64,000 nucleotides of DNA from Actibacterium mucosum KCTC 23349 (GCF_000647975.1 NZ_JFKE01000003.1:196206-260205); one strand, 5' to 3'; shown: positions 16,095 through 25,429, counted from the first letter of the stretch. Notes: generated from the sequence alone by a model not told the origin. Numbers and translations are program-made.

Positions 16095-18920
16095 TTGACC
16101 TTCCAACAACCAAGCCTCGACACCTCGCCCAAGGTTTCCGATGAGGTGCGCAAAACCACCTGCTATATGTGCGCCTGCCGCTGCGGGATCAACGTGCATA
16201 TGAAAGACGGCAAGGTGGCCTATATCGAAGGCAACCGCGACCACCCGGTGAACAAGGGGGTGCTGTGCGCCAAGGGCAGCGCCGGGATCATGCAGGTCAA
16301 TGCGCCCTCGCGCCTGCGCACGCCGCTGAAACGGGTGGGCCCGCGCGGATCGGGCGAATTCGAGGAAATCAGCTGGGACGAAGCGCTGCAAATCGCCGCG
16401 GATTGGCTGGAACCCATCCGCCGCGACAACCCCGAAAAGCTGGCCTTTTTCACCGGCCGCGACCAATCGCAAAGCTTCACCAGCTTCTGGGCACAAAACT
16501 ACGGCACCCCGAACTATGCCGCGCATGGCGGGTTTTGTTCCGTCAATATGGCGGCGGCCGGCATCTACACGATGGGCGGCGCGTTTTGGGAATTTGGTCA
16601 GCCCGACTGGGACCGCACGCAGCTGTTCATGCTGTTTGGTGTGGCCGAAGATCACGACAGCAACCCCATCAAGATGGGCATCGGCAAAGTTAAGGCAAAT
16701 GGCGGCCGGGTGATCGGCGTGAACCCGATCCGCACCGGCTATAACGCTGTTGCCGATGACTGGGTCGGCATCACGCCGGGCACCGACGGTTTGTTCATCC
16801 TGGCGCTGGTCCACGAATTGCTGCGCGCTGGCAAGGTCGATTTCGATTATCTGGCGCGCTATACCAACGCGCCGGTGCTGCTGGACGCCGAAACCGGGCT
16901 GTTCCTGCGGGACGACAATGACAAACCGCTGGTCATCGACCGCAACACAGGTGACCTGGCGCCGTTCGACAAGCCCGGCATCCGCCCCGACCTGCGCGGC
17001 ACTTCCGGGCCCCACCGCGCCGTGTTCTATCAGCTGATCGAACGCTACCTGTCGCCCGACTATGCGCCCGAGGCTGTGGCCGAACGCTGTGGCATCCCCG
17101 CCCCCCGCATCGGCGCCATCGCCGCCGAACTGGCCCGCGTCGCCTTCGACCAGGCCTTCACCCTGCCCATCGAATGGACCGATTTCCGCGGCGAAACCCA
17201 CCCCACCATGACCGGCCGCCCGGTCAGCTTTCACGCCATGCGCGGCATCTCGGCCCATGCCAACGGCTTTCAGACCTGCCGCGCCCTGCACATGCTGCAA
17301 ATCCTGCTGGGCACGGTCGAAGTGCCCGGCGGCTTCCGCTTCAAGCCCCCCTATCCCAAACCGGTCGAGGCGCACCCCACCCCCCATTGCCACGCCAAAC
17401 CCGATTGCCCGCTGGACGGCCCGCATCTGGGCTTCCCGCGCGGCCCCGAGGGTCTGGCGCTGAAAGATGACGGCAGCCCGGCGCGCATCGACAAGGCCTT
17501 CACCTGGGAAAACCCGATGTCGGCGCACGGGCTGATGCATATGGTGATCTCGAACGCCCATGCGGGCGATCCCTACAAGATCGACACGCTGTTTCTCTAC
17601 ATGGCCAACATGGCCTGGAACAGCTCGATGAACACCAAGGCCGTGACCGAGATGCTGACCGACACGGATGATGACGGCAATTACGTCATCCCGCGCATCA
17701 TCTATTCCGATGCCTACAGCTCGGAAATGGTGGCCTTCGCCGACCTGATCCTGCCCGACACCACCTATCTGGAACGCCACGACTGTATCTCGCTGCTCGA
17801 CCGCCCGATCTGCGAGGCCGAGGCCGCCGCCGACGCCATTCGCTGGCCGGTGATCGAACCCGACCGCGACGTGCGCGGCTTTCAGACCGTGCTGATCCAG
17901 CTGGCCAACAAACTCAAACTGCCGGGCTTCACCACCGACGACGGCACCGCGCGCTATGCTGACTACGCCGATTACATCACCAACCACGAACGCAAACCCG
18001 GCATCGGCCCGCTTGCCGGCTGGCGCACCGCCCCGGAAGGTTCGGGGGTGGGTGGGTCGCCGGCCCGTGGCGCAGCCACAGGTCGCGGGTCACCGAACCC
18101 CGACCAGATCGACACCTATATCGAAAATGGTGGCTTTTTCATCCACCACATCCCCGAAGCCGCGCAGTTCTACAAACCCTGGAACAGCGCCTATCAGAAC
18201 TGGGCGGTTGATCTGGGCCTTTACGACACGCCGCAACCCTACCTCTTTCAGCTTTATTCCGAGCCCATGCGCCATTTCCAACGCGCGGCCGAGGGCCATG
18301 GCGACCGCCAGCCGCCCGCGCATCTGCGCGACCGCGTGCGCACCCATATGGACCCGCTGCCCTACTGGTATGAAAGCAACGCCAGAGAAGGTGAGTTCAC
18401 CATCACGGCCCTGACCCAGCGACCGATGGCCATGTACCATTCCTGGGGCACGCAAAACGCCTGGCTGCGGCAGATTCACGGGCGCAACCCGCTCTATATC
18501 CCGCAAAAGCTCTGGGACACACATGGCTTTGCCGAAGGCGACTGGGCCCGGGTCAGCAGCCCCCATGGTTCAATCACCGTGCCCGTCGCGCTGCATGGTG
18601 GGCTGAACGACAACACCGTCTGGACGTGGAATGCCATCGGCAAGCGCAAAGGCGCCTGGGCGCTGTCTGACGACGCGCCCGAGGCCACCAAGGGCTTTCT
18701 GCTGAACCACCTGATTGGCGAGCTTTTGCCGCCCAAGGGCGACGGGCTGCGCTGGTCGAACTCGGACCCGATCACCGGTCAGGCCGCGTGGTTCGACCTG
18801 AAGGTCAAGATCGAGAAAACCGCCCCGCCCGCCGACGCCGAAACCAAACCCGGGTTTGACCCGCAGCACTCCCCGGTGGGAAAAGGGCCGCAAGACCTGG
18901 CCTGGAAGGTGGGCAAATGA
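16095..18920 (+). CDS. soeA: molybdopterin sulfite dehydrogenase catalytic subunit SoeA
   Basis: A 941-aa Mo-bisMGD oxidoreductase of the DMSO reductase family. The N-terminal [4Fe-4S] motif is CYMCACRCG with the fourth Cys in GVLCAKG. HGGFCSVNMAA sits where the Mo ligand lies, and the C-terminal molybdopterin-binding domain holds GTQNAWLRQIHGRNPL. No Tat signal is seen, so it acts on the cytoplasmic side, as SoeA does. With SoeB and SoeC it should oxidise sulfite to sulfate and pass electrons to quinone. TTG 16095 follows GGGGAC; TTG 16077 is an alternative. A glycine/arginine-rich insertion is encoded at 18039-18099. Another CISM substrate is possible. Confidence 0.78.
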   Translation: MTFQQPSLDTSPKVSDEVRKTTCYMCACRCGINVHMKDGKVAYIEGNRDHPVNKGVLCAKGSAGIMQVNAPSRLRTPLKRVGPRGSGEFEEISWDEALQIAADWLEPIRRDNPEKLAFFTGRDQSQSFTSFWAQNYGTPNYAAHGGFCSVNMAAAGIYTMGGAFWEFGQPDWDRTQLFMLFGVAEDHDSNPIKMGIGKVKANGGRVIGVNPIRTGYNAVADDWVGITPGTDGLFILALVHELLRAGKVDFDYLARYTNAPVLLDAETGLFLRDDNDKPLVIDRNTGDLAPFDKPGIRPDLRGTSGPHRAVFYQLIERYLSPDYAPEAVAERCGIPAPRIGAIAAELARVAFDQAFTLPIEWTDFRGETHPTMTGRPVSFHAMRGISAHANGFQTCRALHMLQILLGTVEVPGGFRFKPPYPKPVEAHPTPHCHAKPDCPLDGPHLGFPRGPEGLALKDDGSPARIDKAFTWENPMSAHGLMHMVISNAHAGDPYKIDTLFLYMANMAWNSSMNTKAVTEMLTDTDDDGNYVIPRIIYSDAYSSEMVAFADLILPDTTYLERHDCISLLDRPICEAEAAADAIRWPVIEPDRDVRGFQTVLIQLANKLKLPGFTTDDGTARYADYADYITNHERKPGIGPLAGWRTAPEGSGVGGSPARGAATGRGSPNPDQIDTYIENGGFFIHHIPEAAQFYKPWNSAYQNWAVDLGLYDTPQPYLFQLYSEPMRHFQRAAEGHGDRQPPAHLRDRVRTHMDPLPYWYESNAREGEFTITALTQRPMAMYHSWGTQNAWLRQIHGRNPLYIPQKLWDTHGFAEGDWARVSSPHGSITVPVALHGGLNDNTVWTWNAIGKRKGAWALSDDAPEATKGFLLNHLIGELLPPKGDGLRWSNSDPITGQAAWFDLKVKIEKTAPPADAETKPGFDPQHSPVGKGPQDLAWKVGK
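18039..18099. repeat. REP-like palindromic insertion inside soeA
   Basis: A 61-bp segment is bounded by inverted arms GGTTCGG (18039-18045) and CCGAACC (18093-18099), and holds an inner GTGGC-GCA-GCCAC hairpin with largely complementary flanks. It encodes a low-complexity stretch (GSGVGGSPARGAATGRGSPN) without breaking the reading frame. The base makeup and structure differ from the surrounding coding DNA and suggest a mobile palindromic repeat captured in the gene. Confidence 0.5.
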
Positions 18921-19654
18921 CCGACCTGCCCGCCAAAACCGACCGCAAGCTGGGCCTTGTCATCGACCTGGATACCTGCGTGGGCTGCCATGCCTGCGTG
19001 ATTTCCTGCAAAGGCTGGAACACCGAAAACTACGGCGTGCCGCTGGGCGACGCCGACGCCTATGGCGCGGCTCCGTCGGGCACTTTTCTGAACCGGGTTC
19101 ACACCTACGAGGTGACGCCCAAGGATGGCCCGGCCCAGACCGTGCATTTCCCCAAATCCTGCCTGCATTGCGAGGATGCGCCCTGCGTCACCGTCTGCCC
19201 CACCGGCGCCAGCTATAAGCGGGCCGAGGACGGGATTGTGCTGGTGAACGAAGACGCCTGCATCGGCTGTTCGCTCTGCGCCTGGGCCTGCCCCTATGGC
19301 GCGCGCGAGCTGGATCAGGTCGCAGGCGTGATGAAGAAATGCACCCTGTGCGTCGACCGCATCTATAACGAGAACCTGCCCGAAGAAGACCGCGAACCGG
19401 CCTGCGTGCGCACCTGCCCTGCCGGCGCGCGCCATTTCGGCGATTTCGCCGATCCCGACAGCAACGTCTCGCGGCTGAGCGCCGAACGCGGCGGCATGGA
19501 CCTGATGCCCGAACAGGGCACCCGCCCGGTGAACAAATACCTGCCGCCCCGCCCGAAAGAGCAGATCGACGTGCTGGCCCCGTTGCTGGAGCCGGTGGCC
19601 GAGACGCCCTCGGGCCTGCTGGGCTGGCTTGACAAAGCGCTGGAGAAACTCTGA
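18917..19654 (+). CDS. soeB: sulfite dehydrogenase iron-sulfur subunit SoeB
   Basis: A 245-aa electron-transfer protein with four [4Fe-4S] clusters. The Cys motifs appear in order as CVGCHACVISC, CLHCEDAPCVTVC, CIGCSLCAWAC and CTLCVDRI followed by CVRTCPAGARH. It has no Tat signal, so it is cytoplasmic with SoeA. It relays electrons from the Mo centre of SoeA to the membrane subunit. The ATG overlaps the soeA stop by 4 bases, and its TGA overlaps the soeC ATG by one base (TGATG), giving a tightly coupled three-gene operon. Confidence 0.85.
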   Translation: MTDLPAKTDRKLGLVIDLDTCVGCHACVISCKGWNTENYGVPLGDADAYGAAPSGTFLNRVHTYEVTPKDGPAQTVHFPKSCLHCEDAPCVTVCPTGASYKRAEDGIVLVNEDACIGCSLCAWACPYGARELDQVAGVMKKCTLCVDRIYNENLPEEDREPACVRTCPAGARHFGDFADPDSNVSRLSAERGGMDLMPEQGTRPVNKYLPPRPKEQIDVLAPLLEPVAETPSGLLGWLDKALEKL

Positions 19655-20526
19655 TGCATCCCGCCCCTTCCGTGATCCTGTTCACCGCGCTGTCGGGTTT
19701 GGGCTTTGGCCTTTTGGCCTTTTTGGGGCTGGGCCTGCCGGATGTCACCGGCTGGGTGGCCTTCGTGTTCTTCGCCATCGCCTTTGCGCTGTCGGTGGGC
19801 GGGCTGGTCGCGTCGACCTTTCACCTGGGCAACCCGAAAAACGCGATGAAGGCGTTCAGCCAGTGGCGCAGCAGCTGGCTCAGCCGCGAGGGCTGTTTTG
19901 CCGTCGCAGCGCTCATCTCCATGGGGCTCTTCGCGATGGGGGCGGTGTTCTTTGGCCAGCGTTGGAGCGTGATCGGATGGATCGGCGCGGCGCTGTCGGT
20001 GGGCACGGTGTTCACCACCTCGATGATCTATACGCAGCTGAAAACCGTGCCGCGCTGGAACCAGCCGCTGACCCCGGCCCTGTTCCTGTCGCTGTCGCTG
20101 GGTGGCGGGGCGTTGCTGGCCGGCCAGGTGCGCGTGGCGCTGGTGCTGCTGGTCCTGGCCGGGCTGGTGCAATTGGCCACCTGGCGCGTGGGCGACCGGC
20201 GCTTTGCCGAGGCCGGATCAACCCTGTCAACGGCCACGGGACTGGGCGACATCGGCACGCCGCGCCTGTTCGAGCCGCCCCATACCGGCACAAATTTCCT
20301 TTTGAAGGAAATGGTTTACGTGGTTGGCCGCAAACACGCGGCCCGGCTGCGGGTGCTGTCGATGATCTTTATGGTGGGCCTGCCCGTGGTGATCCTGGCC
20401 ACCGATCCGGGCCATTTAACCGCCGCGATTGCCGTCCTGTCTCATCTGGTTGGGGTGCTGGCCGCGCGCTGGCTGTTCTTTGCCCAGGCCGAACATGTGG
20501 TTGGCCTGTATTACGACAAGCGCTAG
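19654..20526 (+). CDS. soeC: sulfite dehydrogenase membrane anchor SoeC (DmsC family)
   Basis: A 290-aa integral membrane protein of the DmsC type with about eight helices and a conserved loop FHLGNPKNAMKAFSQWRSSWLSRE between the second and third. It should oxidise or reduce the quinone pool and anchor SoeAB to the inner face of the membrane. It begins at the soeB stop. Its TAG shares the bases CTAG with the stop of the convergent uxuA, so no space is left for a terminator between the two operons. Confidence 0.83.
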   Translation: MHPAPSVILFTALSGLGFGLLAFLGLGLPDVTGWVAFVFFAIAFALSVGGLVASTFHLGNPKNAMKAFSQWRSSWLSREGCFAVAALISMGLFAMGAVFFGQRWSVIGWIGAALSVGTVFTTSMIYTQLKTVPRWNQPLTPALFLSLSLGGGALLAGQVRVALVLLVLAGLVQLATWRVGDRRFAEAGSTLSTATGLGDIGTPRLFEPPHTGTNFLLKEMVYVVGRKHAARLRVLSMIFMVGLPVVILATDPGHLTAAIAVLSHLVGVLAARWLFFAQAEHVVGLYYDKR

Positions 20527-21695
20527 GCCAGATCGGGATCCAACGCCTGCAGGGTGCGCGCCACGCCGCGCAGTTCAGCCAGCCCGCGCAGCCGACCGAT
20601 GGCCGGATAGCCGGGGGTCGAATTCACCGCCAGATCGCTGAGGATGCGGTGCCCGTGATCAGGCCGCATCGGGATCACGCGGCCATCGGCGCGTTCCTGG
20701 CGCATCAGCGCCTGCATCACGCCAACCATGTCGACATCGCCGCCCAGATGGCTGTCTTCGAAGAAGCTGCGCCCGTCCTCTTCGCGCCGCACAGCACGCA
20801 GATGGGCGAAATGGATGCGCGGGCCAAGCTCTTGCGCCAGCATCAACAGGTCATTATCTGCCCGCACACCCAGCGACCCGGTGCACAGGGTAAAGCCGTT
20901 GGCCTGCATCGAGCAAATCTCGGAAATGCGGCGCAGGTCCTGCATCGTCGACACGATCCGCGGCAGCCCGAACAGGGCATAGGGCGGGTCGTCGGGATGG
21001 ATGGCCAGCACCACGCCCACCTCGTCGGCCACGGGCAGCACGTGTTTCAGAAACGCGGTCAGGTTGGCGAACAACCCGTCACCGCTGATGCAGCAATAGG
21101 CGTCAAGCTGCGCGCGGAAGCTATCAAGCGTATAGCTTTCCTCGGCCCCCGGCAGCCCGGCCAGGATCGTGTCGGTCAGGGCCTGCACATCCGCATCGGT
21201 CGCGGCGTCCATCCACGCCTTGGCGCGGGCCTGAGTGGCGGCGTCATAGTCAGTACAGGCACCTTCACGGGCGAGGATATGCATGTCGAACGCAGCAAAG
21301 GCCGTGTGATCATACCGTAAGGCCAAGGCGCCATCGGGCAGAGGATGGTTCAGCTCGGTCCGGGTCCAGTCCAGCACGGGCATGAAGTTGTAGCAGATCG
21401 TGGTGATCCCCTCTGCCGCCAGATTGCGGACCGTCTGCGCCCAGGCATCCGCATGGGCCCGCCAGTTGCCGGCGCCAATCTTGATTTCCTCGTGCACCGG
21501 AATGCTTTCAACCACGGCCCATGTCAGACCCGCGGCCTCGATCATCTCGCGGCGCGCGCGGATCGCATCCACCGGCCAGACGGTGCCATTGGGCAATTCG
21601 TGCAATGCGGTCACAACGCCTGTCGCTCCGGCCTGCCTGATATCGGCCAACGAGACCGGATCTTCGGGGCCAAACCAACGCCAACATTCCTGCAT
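20523..21695 (-). CDS. uxuA: D-mannonate dehydratase UxuA
   Basis: A 390-aa TIM-barrel enzyme that dehydrates D-mannonate to 2-keto-3-deoxy-D-gluconate in the Ashwell glucuronate pathway. Recognisable blocks are MQECWRWFGPEDPVSL at the start, CYNFMPVLDWTRT, VLAIHPDDPPYALFGLPRIV, a metal-binding GSLGVRADND and MRPDHGHRI near the end. The length agrees with E. coli UxuA (about 394 aa). Its ATG abuts the stop of uxuR, so it is cotranscribed. It ends on the same CTAG as soeC, on the other strand. The product would need KdgK and Eda, which are not in this window. Confidence 0.95.
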   Translation of the reverse strand: MQECWRWFGPEDPVSLADIRQAGATGVVTALHELPNGTVWPVDAIRARREMIEAAGLTWAVVESIPVHEEIKIGAGNWRAHADAWAQTVRNLAAEGITTICYNFMPVLDWTRTELNHPLPDGALALRYDHTAFAAFDMHILAREGACTDYDAATQARAKAWMDAATDADVQALTDTILAGLPGAEESYTLDSFRAQLDAYCCISGDGLFANLTAFLKHVLPVADEVGVVLAIHPDDPPYALFGLPRIVSTMQDLRRISEICSMQANGFTLCTGSLGVRADNDLLMLAQELGPRIHFAHLRAVRREEDGRSFFEDSHLGGDVDMVGVMQALMRQERADGRVIPMRPDHGHRILSDLAVNSTPGYPAIGRLRGLAELRGVARTLQALDPDLA

Positions 21696-22436
21696 TTACG
21701 CCCCTCCGGCGATGCCGCCTGCAGCGGCGTAGAGATATCCGTCAAAATCCGGGTCGCCCACATCGGACAACTCCAGCAAAGTCAGCCGCACGTTTTCAAG
21801 GTGCTGCCACATGGCCTGCCGTGCACGGTCGGGGTTGCGGTGGCGCAGCGCCTCGAGGATTTCCTCGTGATCGTCCAGCCATTGGGTCCGGTAGCCCATG
21901 TCAAAGATGCGCCGATGCAGGCGGTCCCACATCGGGCTGACCTCGCGTTTGTCCCACAGCTCTTCGACCAGATCGACCAGAACGGAGTTCTGTGTGGCCT
22001 CGGCGATCTGCACATGGAACTGCCGGTCGGCCTTGTAGTCATCATCGCCCGCATCGATGGCCGCGCGTTCCAGGGCCAGCGTTTCGCGCAGGCGCAGTAT
22101 GTCGGCCTTGGTCACGGTTGAGGCGGCGAAACCGGCGATGTTGCATTCCAGCAGCTGCCGCGCCTGCAGCAATTCGAACGGCCCCACATCCGACCGCAGC
22201 GTCGCGGCGGCGGGTTCGGGGCGCGCGTTCACATAGCTGCCCGAGCCTTTGCGGACATCCAGCCAGCCCTCGATCTCGAGCATTATGAACGCCTCGCGCA
22301 CCAACGAGCGGCTGATGCCCATCTCTTCCGAGATCTGGCGTTCGGTTGGGAACTTGTCGCCGGGCTGGAACCCCTCGGTTTGGATCCGGGCCACCAACTG
22401 TTCCGCCACATCCTGATATCGCCGCTTTGCCGTCAT
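21696..22436 (-). CDS. uxuR: GntR/FadR family regulator of uronate genes (UxuR/ExuR-like)
   Basis: A 246-aa regulator. The N-terminal winged helix (RYQDVAEQLVARIQTEGFQP to ISEEMGISRSLVREAFIMLE) is GntR-type, and the helical C-terminal FCD domain includes DRQFHVQIAEATQN and HEEILEALRHRN with metal-ligand Asp/His residues. It lies between uidA and uxuA, overlapping uidA by ATGA. The two near-perfect AATTGGT-type palindromes at 25331-25390 resemble the E. coli ExuR/UxuR site, so it most likely represses both arms of this locus and is relieved by a uronate intermediate. Confidence 0.82.
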   Translation of the reverse strand: MTAKRRYQDVAEQLVARIQTEGFQPGDKFPTERQISEEMGISRSLVREAFIMLEIEGWLDVRKGSGSYVNARPEPAAATLRSDVGPFELLQARQLLECNIAGFAASTVTKADILRLRETLALERAAIDAGDDDYKADRQFHVQIAEATQNSVLVDLVEELWDKREVSPMWDRLHRRIFDMGYRTQWLDDHEEILEALRHRNPDRARQAMWQHLENVRLTLLELSDVGDPDFDGYLYAAAGGIAGGA

Positions 22437-24232
22437 TCGTCCGCGGCCCTTTCAGCGTAATAGGCAGAAAGGATGCCAAACGCCTCTTTGCGGGTGGTCT
22501 TGTCAGCGGCAATCAGCCCCTTGTGGTTATAGCCCAGCTGGAACGCATTTTGGCGGCGTTCAACGCGAAAGTCGTAAAGGATCCAGGGCGACATGCCCTT
22601 AACATAATCGAGTTTGCGCAGGGTGGCGATCTGTTTGCGATAGACCTCGGATTGGTAGGCTTCCGAGAACAGCCCCGCCTTTGGTCCTTGCGGCTCGATC
22701 ACCCCATCGGCCCCGGTTTCCGAGATCACAACGGGCCGGTCGGGGGCCGAGTTCACGCCGATACGCTCCAAGTCTTCGAAATCCTCCTCGTACCACCCGT
22801 AATATTCGTTCAGGCCGATCACGTCGATATGGTCGGCCAGGCGGTCCTCGATCTTCAGCTTGGCGTGGTTCACAAGGCACGCGGCCGAGGTCAGGCGCGT
22901 GGGATCCAGCGCCTTGGCGGTGTCGGCCAGCCCGCGCATAAAATCCAACCGCGCATCGGTGTCGGGGTTCTCGTTGCCCACCGACCAGATGATCACGCTG
23001 GCCCGGTTGCGGTCGCGCAGGATCAGCTCGGAGAGCTGGTTTTTGGCATCGGCATAGGTGGCCTTGTTGTCAAAGGCGATGGCCCAGTAGACCGGCACCT
23101 CTTCCCACAGCATCATGCCAACCTCGTCGGCAATCTCCGCCGCCCGTTCGTGATGCGGGTAATGGGCCAGCCGCAGAAAGTTGCAGCCCAGCTCGCGCGC
23201 ATCCTGAAACCGGCGGCGCAGGTCGGCCTCGGACGTGACCTTGCCGGTTTCGGCGTCATCCTCATGCACCGAGATACCGCGCAGAAAGACTGGCACGCCG
23301 TTCAGCACAATCTCGGTCCCGCGGCGTTCGATCTGGCGGAAACCCACGCGGTCGGTCACCCGGTCCGCGCCCAGCGTCGCCGTCACATCGTAAAGACGCG
23401 GGGTTTCGGGCGACCATAAATCCGGCGAGGCAGTCATCACCGCCTCGCCCGCCCCGTCATCGGCAATCGCAATGTCCTGAACGATGTCCAATTCGGGGAT
23501 TTCCACCCGCACCGGGCCGTCCGCCGGCCCGTCGACGCGCAGCGCCACGCGGATCTGCGCATAGGTGCCATCGGGTACAAGGTGCACAAACAGGTCGCGG
23601 ATCATCGTGCGCGGGGTCTGGTACAGCGCCACCTCGCGGTAGATGCCGCCATAGTTGAACCAGTCGGTGTTGCGCATCGGCACGCGGTCCAGCGTGCGGG
23701 TGTTGTTCACACAGGCCATCACCCAGTTGCGGCCGGGTTTCAGATGGCCCGTCAACTCGGCGCAAAACGGAGTGGAACCGCCATAATGGTTGCCGATGAA
23801 TGCGCCGTTCAGAAACAGCTTGCAGTCATATTGCGCCGCGCCAATCCGCAGGAAATAGCGTTGGTCGGCGGCGATCTCGTCCATATCCAGCGCGCGCGTG
23901 TACCAGGCCGAGCCTTCGAAGAAATACCATTTCTCTTTCAGCATCGCCCAGCACGCGGGCACCGGCACGGTTTCGCCTAGATAGGGGTCGTAGTCCCAGG
24001 GCTCAAGCCGGTCGATCGGGTCTTCGGGCAGCATCGCGAACCATTTCTGGCGCAGGCCCGTGTCCAACAGATCGACACAGAAATTCCAATCACCATCCAG
24101 CGGGCGCGCATGGCGCCCGCCGGTGAAGAGAAGCGTTTCCGCGTTCAGGTTCTGCGTATTGAACGGGGCGTCATAGGCCTCGTCATGCAGCGCCTGCAGC
24201 GCGTTTTCCGCCAGGTCCGAGCGTTCAAGCAT
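22433..24232 (-). CDS. uidA: beta-glucuronidase (glycoside hydrolase family 2)
   Basis: A 599-aa GH2 enzyme matching UidA in length. An N-terminal sugar-binding jelly roll (LDGDWNFCVDLLD) is followed by an Ig-like domain and a TIM barrel. The acid/base Glu is in WSVGNENPDTD, and the nucleophile Glu is in VISETGADG. No signal peptide is present, so glucuronides are cleaved after import. It releases D-glucuronate for the uxu pathway; the isomerase UxaC is not in the window. It follows dctP by 24 bases and overlaps uxuR by 4 bases. Confidence 0.92.
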   Translation of the reverse strand: MLERSDLAENALQALHDEAYDAPFNTQNLNAETLLFTGGRHARPLDGDWNFCVDLLDTGLRQKWFAMLPEDPIDRLEPWDYDPYLGETVPVPACWAMLKEKWYFFEGSAWYTRALDMDEIAADQRYFLRIGAAQYDCKLFLNGAFIGNHYGGSTPFCAELTGHLKPGRNWVMACVNNTRTLDRVPMRNTDWFNYGGIYREVALYQTPRTMIRDLFVHLVPDGTYAQIRVALRVDGPADGPVRVEIPELDIVQDIAIADDGAGEAVMTASPDLWSPETPRLYDVTATLGADRVTDRVGFRQIERRGTEIVLNGVPVFLRGISVHEDDAETGKVTSEADLRRRFQDARELGCNFLRLAHYPHHERAAEIADEVGMMLWEEVPVYWAIAFDNKATYADAKNQLSELILRDRNRASVIIWSVGNENPDTDARLDFMRGLADTAKALDPTRLTSAACLVNHAKLKIEDRLADHIDVIGLNEYYGWYEEDFEDLERIGVNSAPDRPVVISETGADGVIEPQGPKAGLFSEAYQSEVYRKQIATLRKLDYVKGMSPWILYDFRVERRQNAFQLGYNHKGLIAADKTTRKEAFGILSAYYAERAADE

Positions 24233-24256
24233 CGGCTCTTCCTTGTTTTAGGGGCC

Positions 24257-25234
24257 TTAGTTGGCCATGGCCTTGATACGGTCGATCAGATCGGCCACTT
24301 TCTGCGAATTCGCCGCAGCTTCTTCATGCATCGGCAGAACCGCTTCGATGAACGGGCCTTTCTCCACCTCGATGAACTTCACACCCAGCTCGGACTTGGC
24401 TTGCTCGATGGCTTCGGCCACCATCGAATCCCACTGCGTGCGGTGGAAAACCATGCTGTCCTTGGCCGCAGTGCGCAGGGCGGCTTGTTCGTCTGCCGAC
24501 AGACCTTCCCACGACTGGGTCGAGATCATCACAACCGACGGGATCATGGTGTGGCCGTCATTCGAATAAACCTTCGACACCTCACCATGACGCGCGCTGG
24601 TCAGCGCCATCGGGTTGTTCTCGGCCCCGTCGACAACACCCTGCTGCAGCGCGCTGTAAAGCTCGCCCCAGGCGATCGGCGTGGGGTTGCCGCCCAGCAG
24701 TTCCACCATGCGGATGGCCGAGGGGCTGGGCTGAACGCGGATCTTCAGGCCCTGCAGGTCGGCGGGCGAGTGGATCTCTTTGTTGGCGTAAAAGCTGCGC
24801 GCGCCTTCGATGTAATAGGTCAGCCCGATAAAGCCCTTATCGGCCGACGCGGCCAGGATATCGTCGCCCACATCGCTGCTGAGCACGTCGAAATAGTGAT
24901 CGGCCGAGGTGAAGATATAGGGCAGGTTCAGCGCGCCATAGCTTTCTTCGAACGCCTCAAGTTCCGATGCGTTCGACCGCGCCATATCCAGCGCACCGTT
25001 CTGCATCAGTTCCATCGATTCGCGCTGCGTGCCCAGCTGCGCGTTGGCAAAGATGCGGATCTTCAGGTCGCCATTGGTCAGCTCTTCCACACGCTCGGCC
25101 ATGAACTCCATGGATTTGTGCAGCGGGTGATCTTCGGGGTTGTTGTGGTTCAGACGCAGGGTCTTGGCGCTTGCTGCACCTGTCAATGCCAGTACGCTGA
25201 CCATCGCGGCCGCGGTAATCTTGGTGAATTTCAT
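24257..25234 (-). CDS. TRAP transporter substrate-binding protein (DctP family)
   Basis: A 325-aa periplasmic receptor. A signal peptide covers about residues 1-23 (ends GAASA), followed by LRLNHNNPEDHPLHKSMEFM. The DctP core includes LKIRVQPSPSAIRMVELLGGNPTPI, with the Arg that usually binds the substrate carboxylate, and GVVDGAENNPM. It belongs to the leftward arm with uidA, uxuR and uxuA, while its permease genes dctQM are divergent across a 195-base region. The likely ligand is a uronate or a glucuronide oligosaccharide. The ATG at 25234 follows GGGAGGACTGG. Confidence 0.9.
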   Translation of the reverse strand: MKFTKITAAAMVSVLALTGAASAKTLRLNHNNPEDHPLHKSMEFMAERVEELTNGDLKIRIFANAQLGTQRESMELMQNGALDMARSNASELEAFEESYGALNLPYIFTSADHYFDVLSSDVGDDILAASADKGFIGLTYYIEGARSFYANKEIHSPADLQGLKIRVQPSPSAIRMVELLGGNPTPIAWGELYSALQQGVVDGAENNPMALTSARHGEVSKVYSNDGHTMIPSVVMISTQSWEGLSADEQAALRTAAKDSMVFHRTQWDSMVAEAIEQAKSELGVKFIEVEKGPFIEAVLPMHEEAAANSQKVADLIDRIKAMAN

Positions 25235-25330
25235 GTTTCCAGTCCTCCCATCTGGCGAATTGGCGAGCCGATTCGTTGAATTTGGCCCGATAAATCTGTA
25301 TTGCGGTCAGCCAGAATCCCACAATTCGCG

Positions 25331-25350
25331 AAAATTGATCGACCAATTTT
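25331..25350. promoter_or_regulatory. UxuR/ExuR-type operator, site 1
   Basis: A 20-bp near-perfect palindrome with arms AAAATTG and CAATTTT around a TCGA core and one mismatched pair. It resembles the E. coli ExuR/UxuR site of the AAATTGGTATACCAATTT type. It lies 97 bases upstream of dctP and 80 upstream of dctQ, between the divergent arms. Confidence 0.7.
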
Positions 25351-25374
25351 GATGATTAGTCAAACATTTTTCGA

Positions 25375-25390
25375 AATTGGTTGACCAATT
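25375..25390. promoter_or_regulatory. UxuR/ExuR-type operator, site 2
   Basis: AATTGGT-TG-ACCAATT is a perfect 7-2-7 palindrome. Its centre lies 42 bases from that of site 1, so the sites are on similar helical faces (about four turns). It is 40 bases upstream of the dctQ ATG and could block that promoter. Confidence 0.72.
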
Positions 25391-25429
25391 AGCGATTCCG
25401 CGCCACTCATGGCCCAAAGGGAGAGAGAG

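Noticed and set aside
16071-17987. Open reading frame of 638 codons on the minus strand opposite soeA
   Set aside because: It is fully antisense to the conserved SoeA protein and has a low-complexity Gly/Val/His/Asp-rich translation typical of GC-rich shadow frames.
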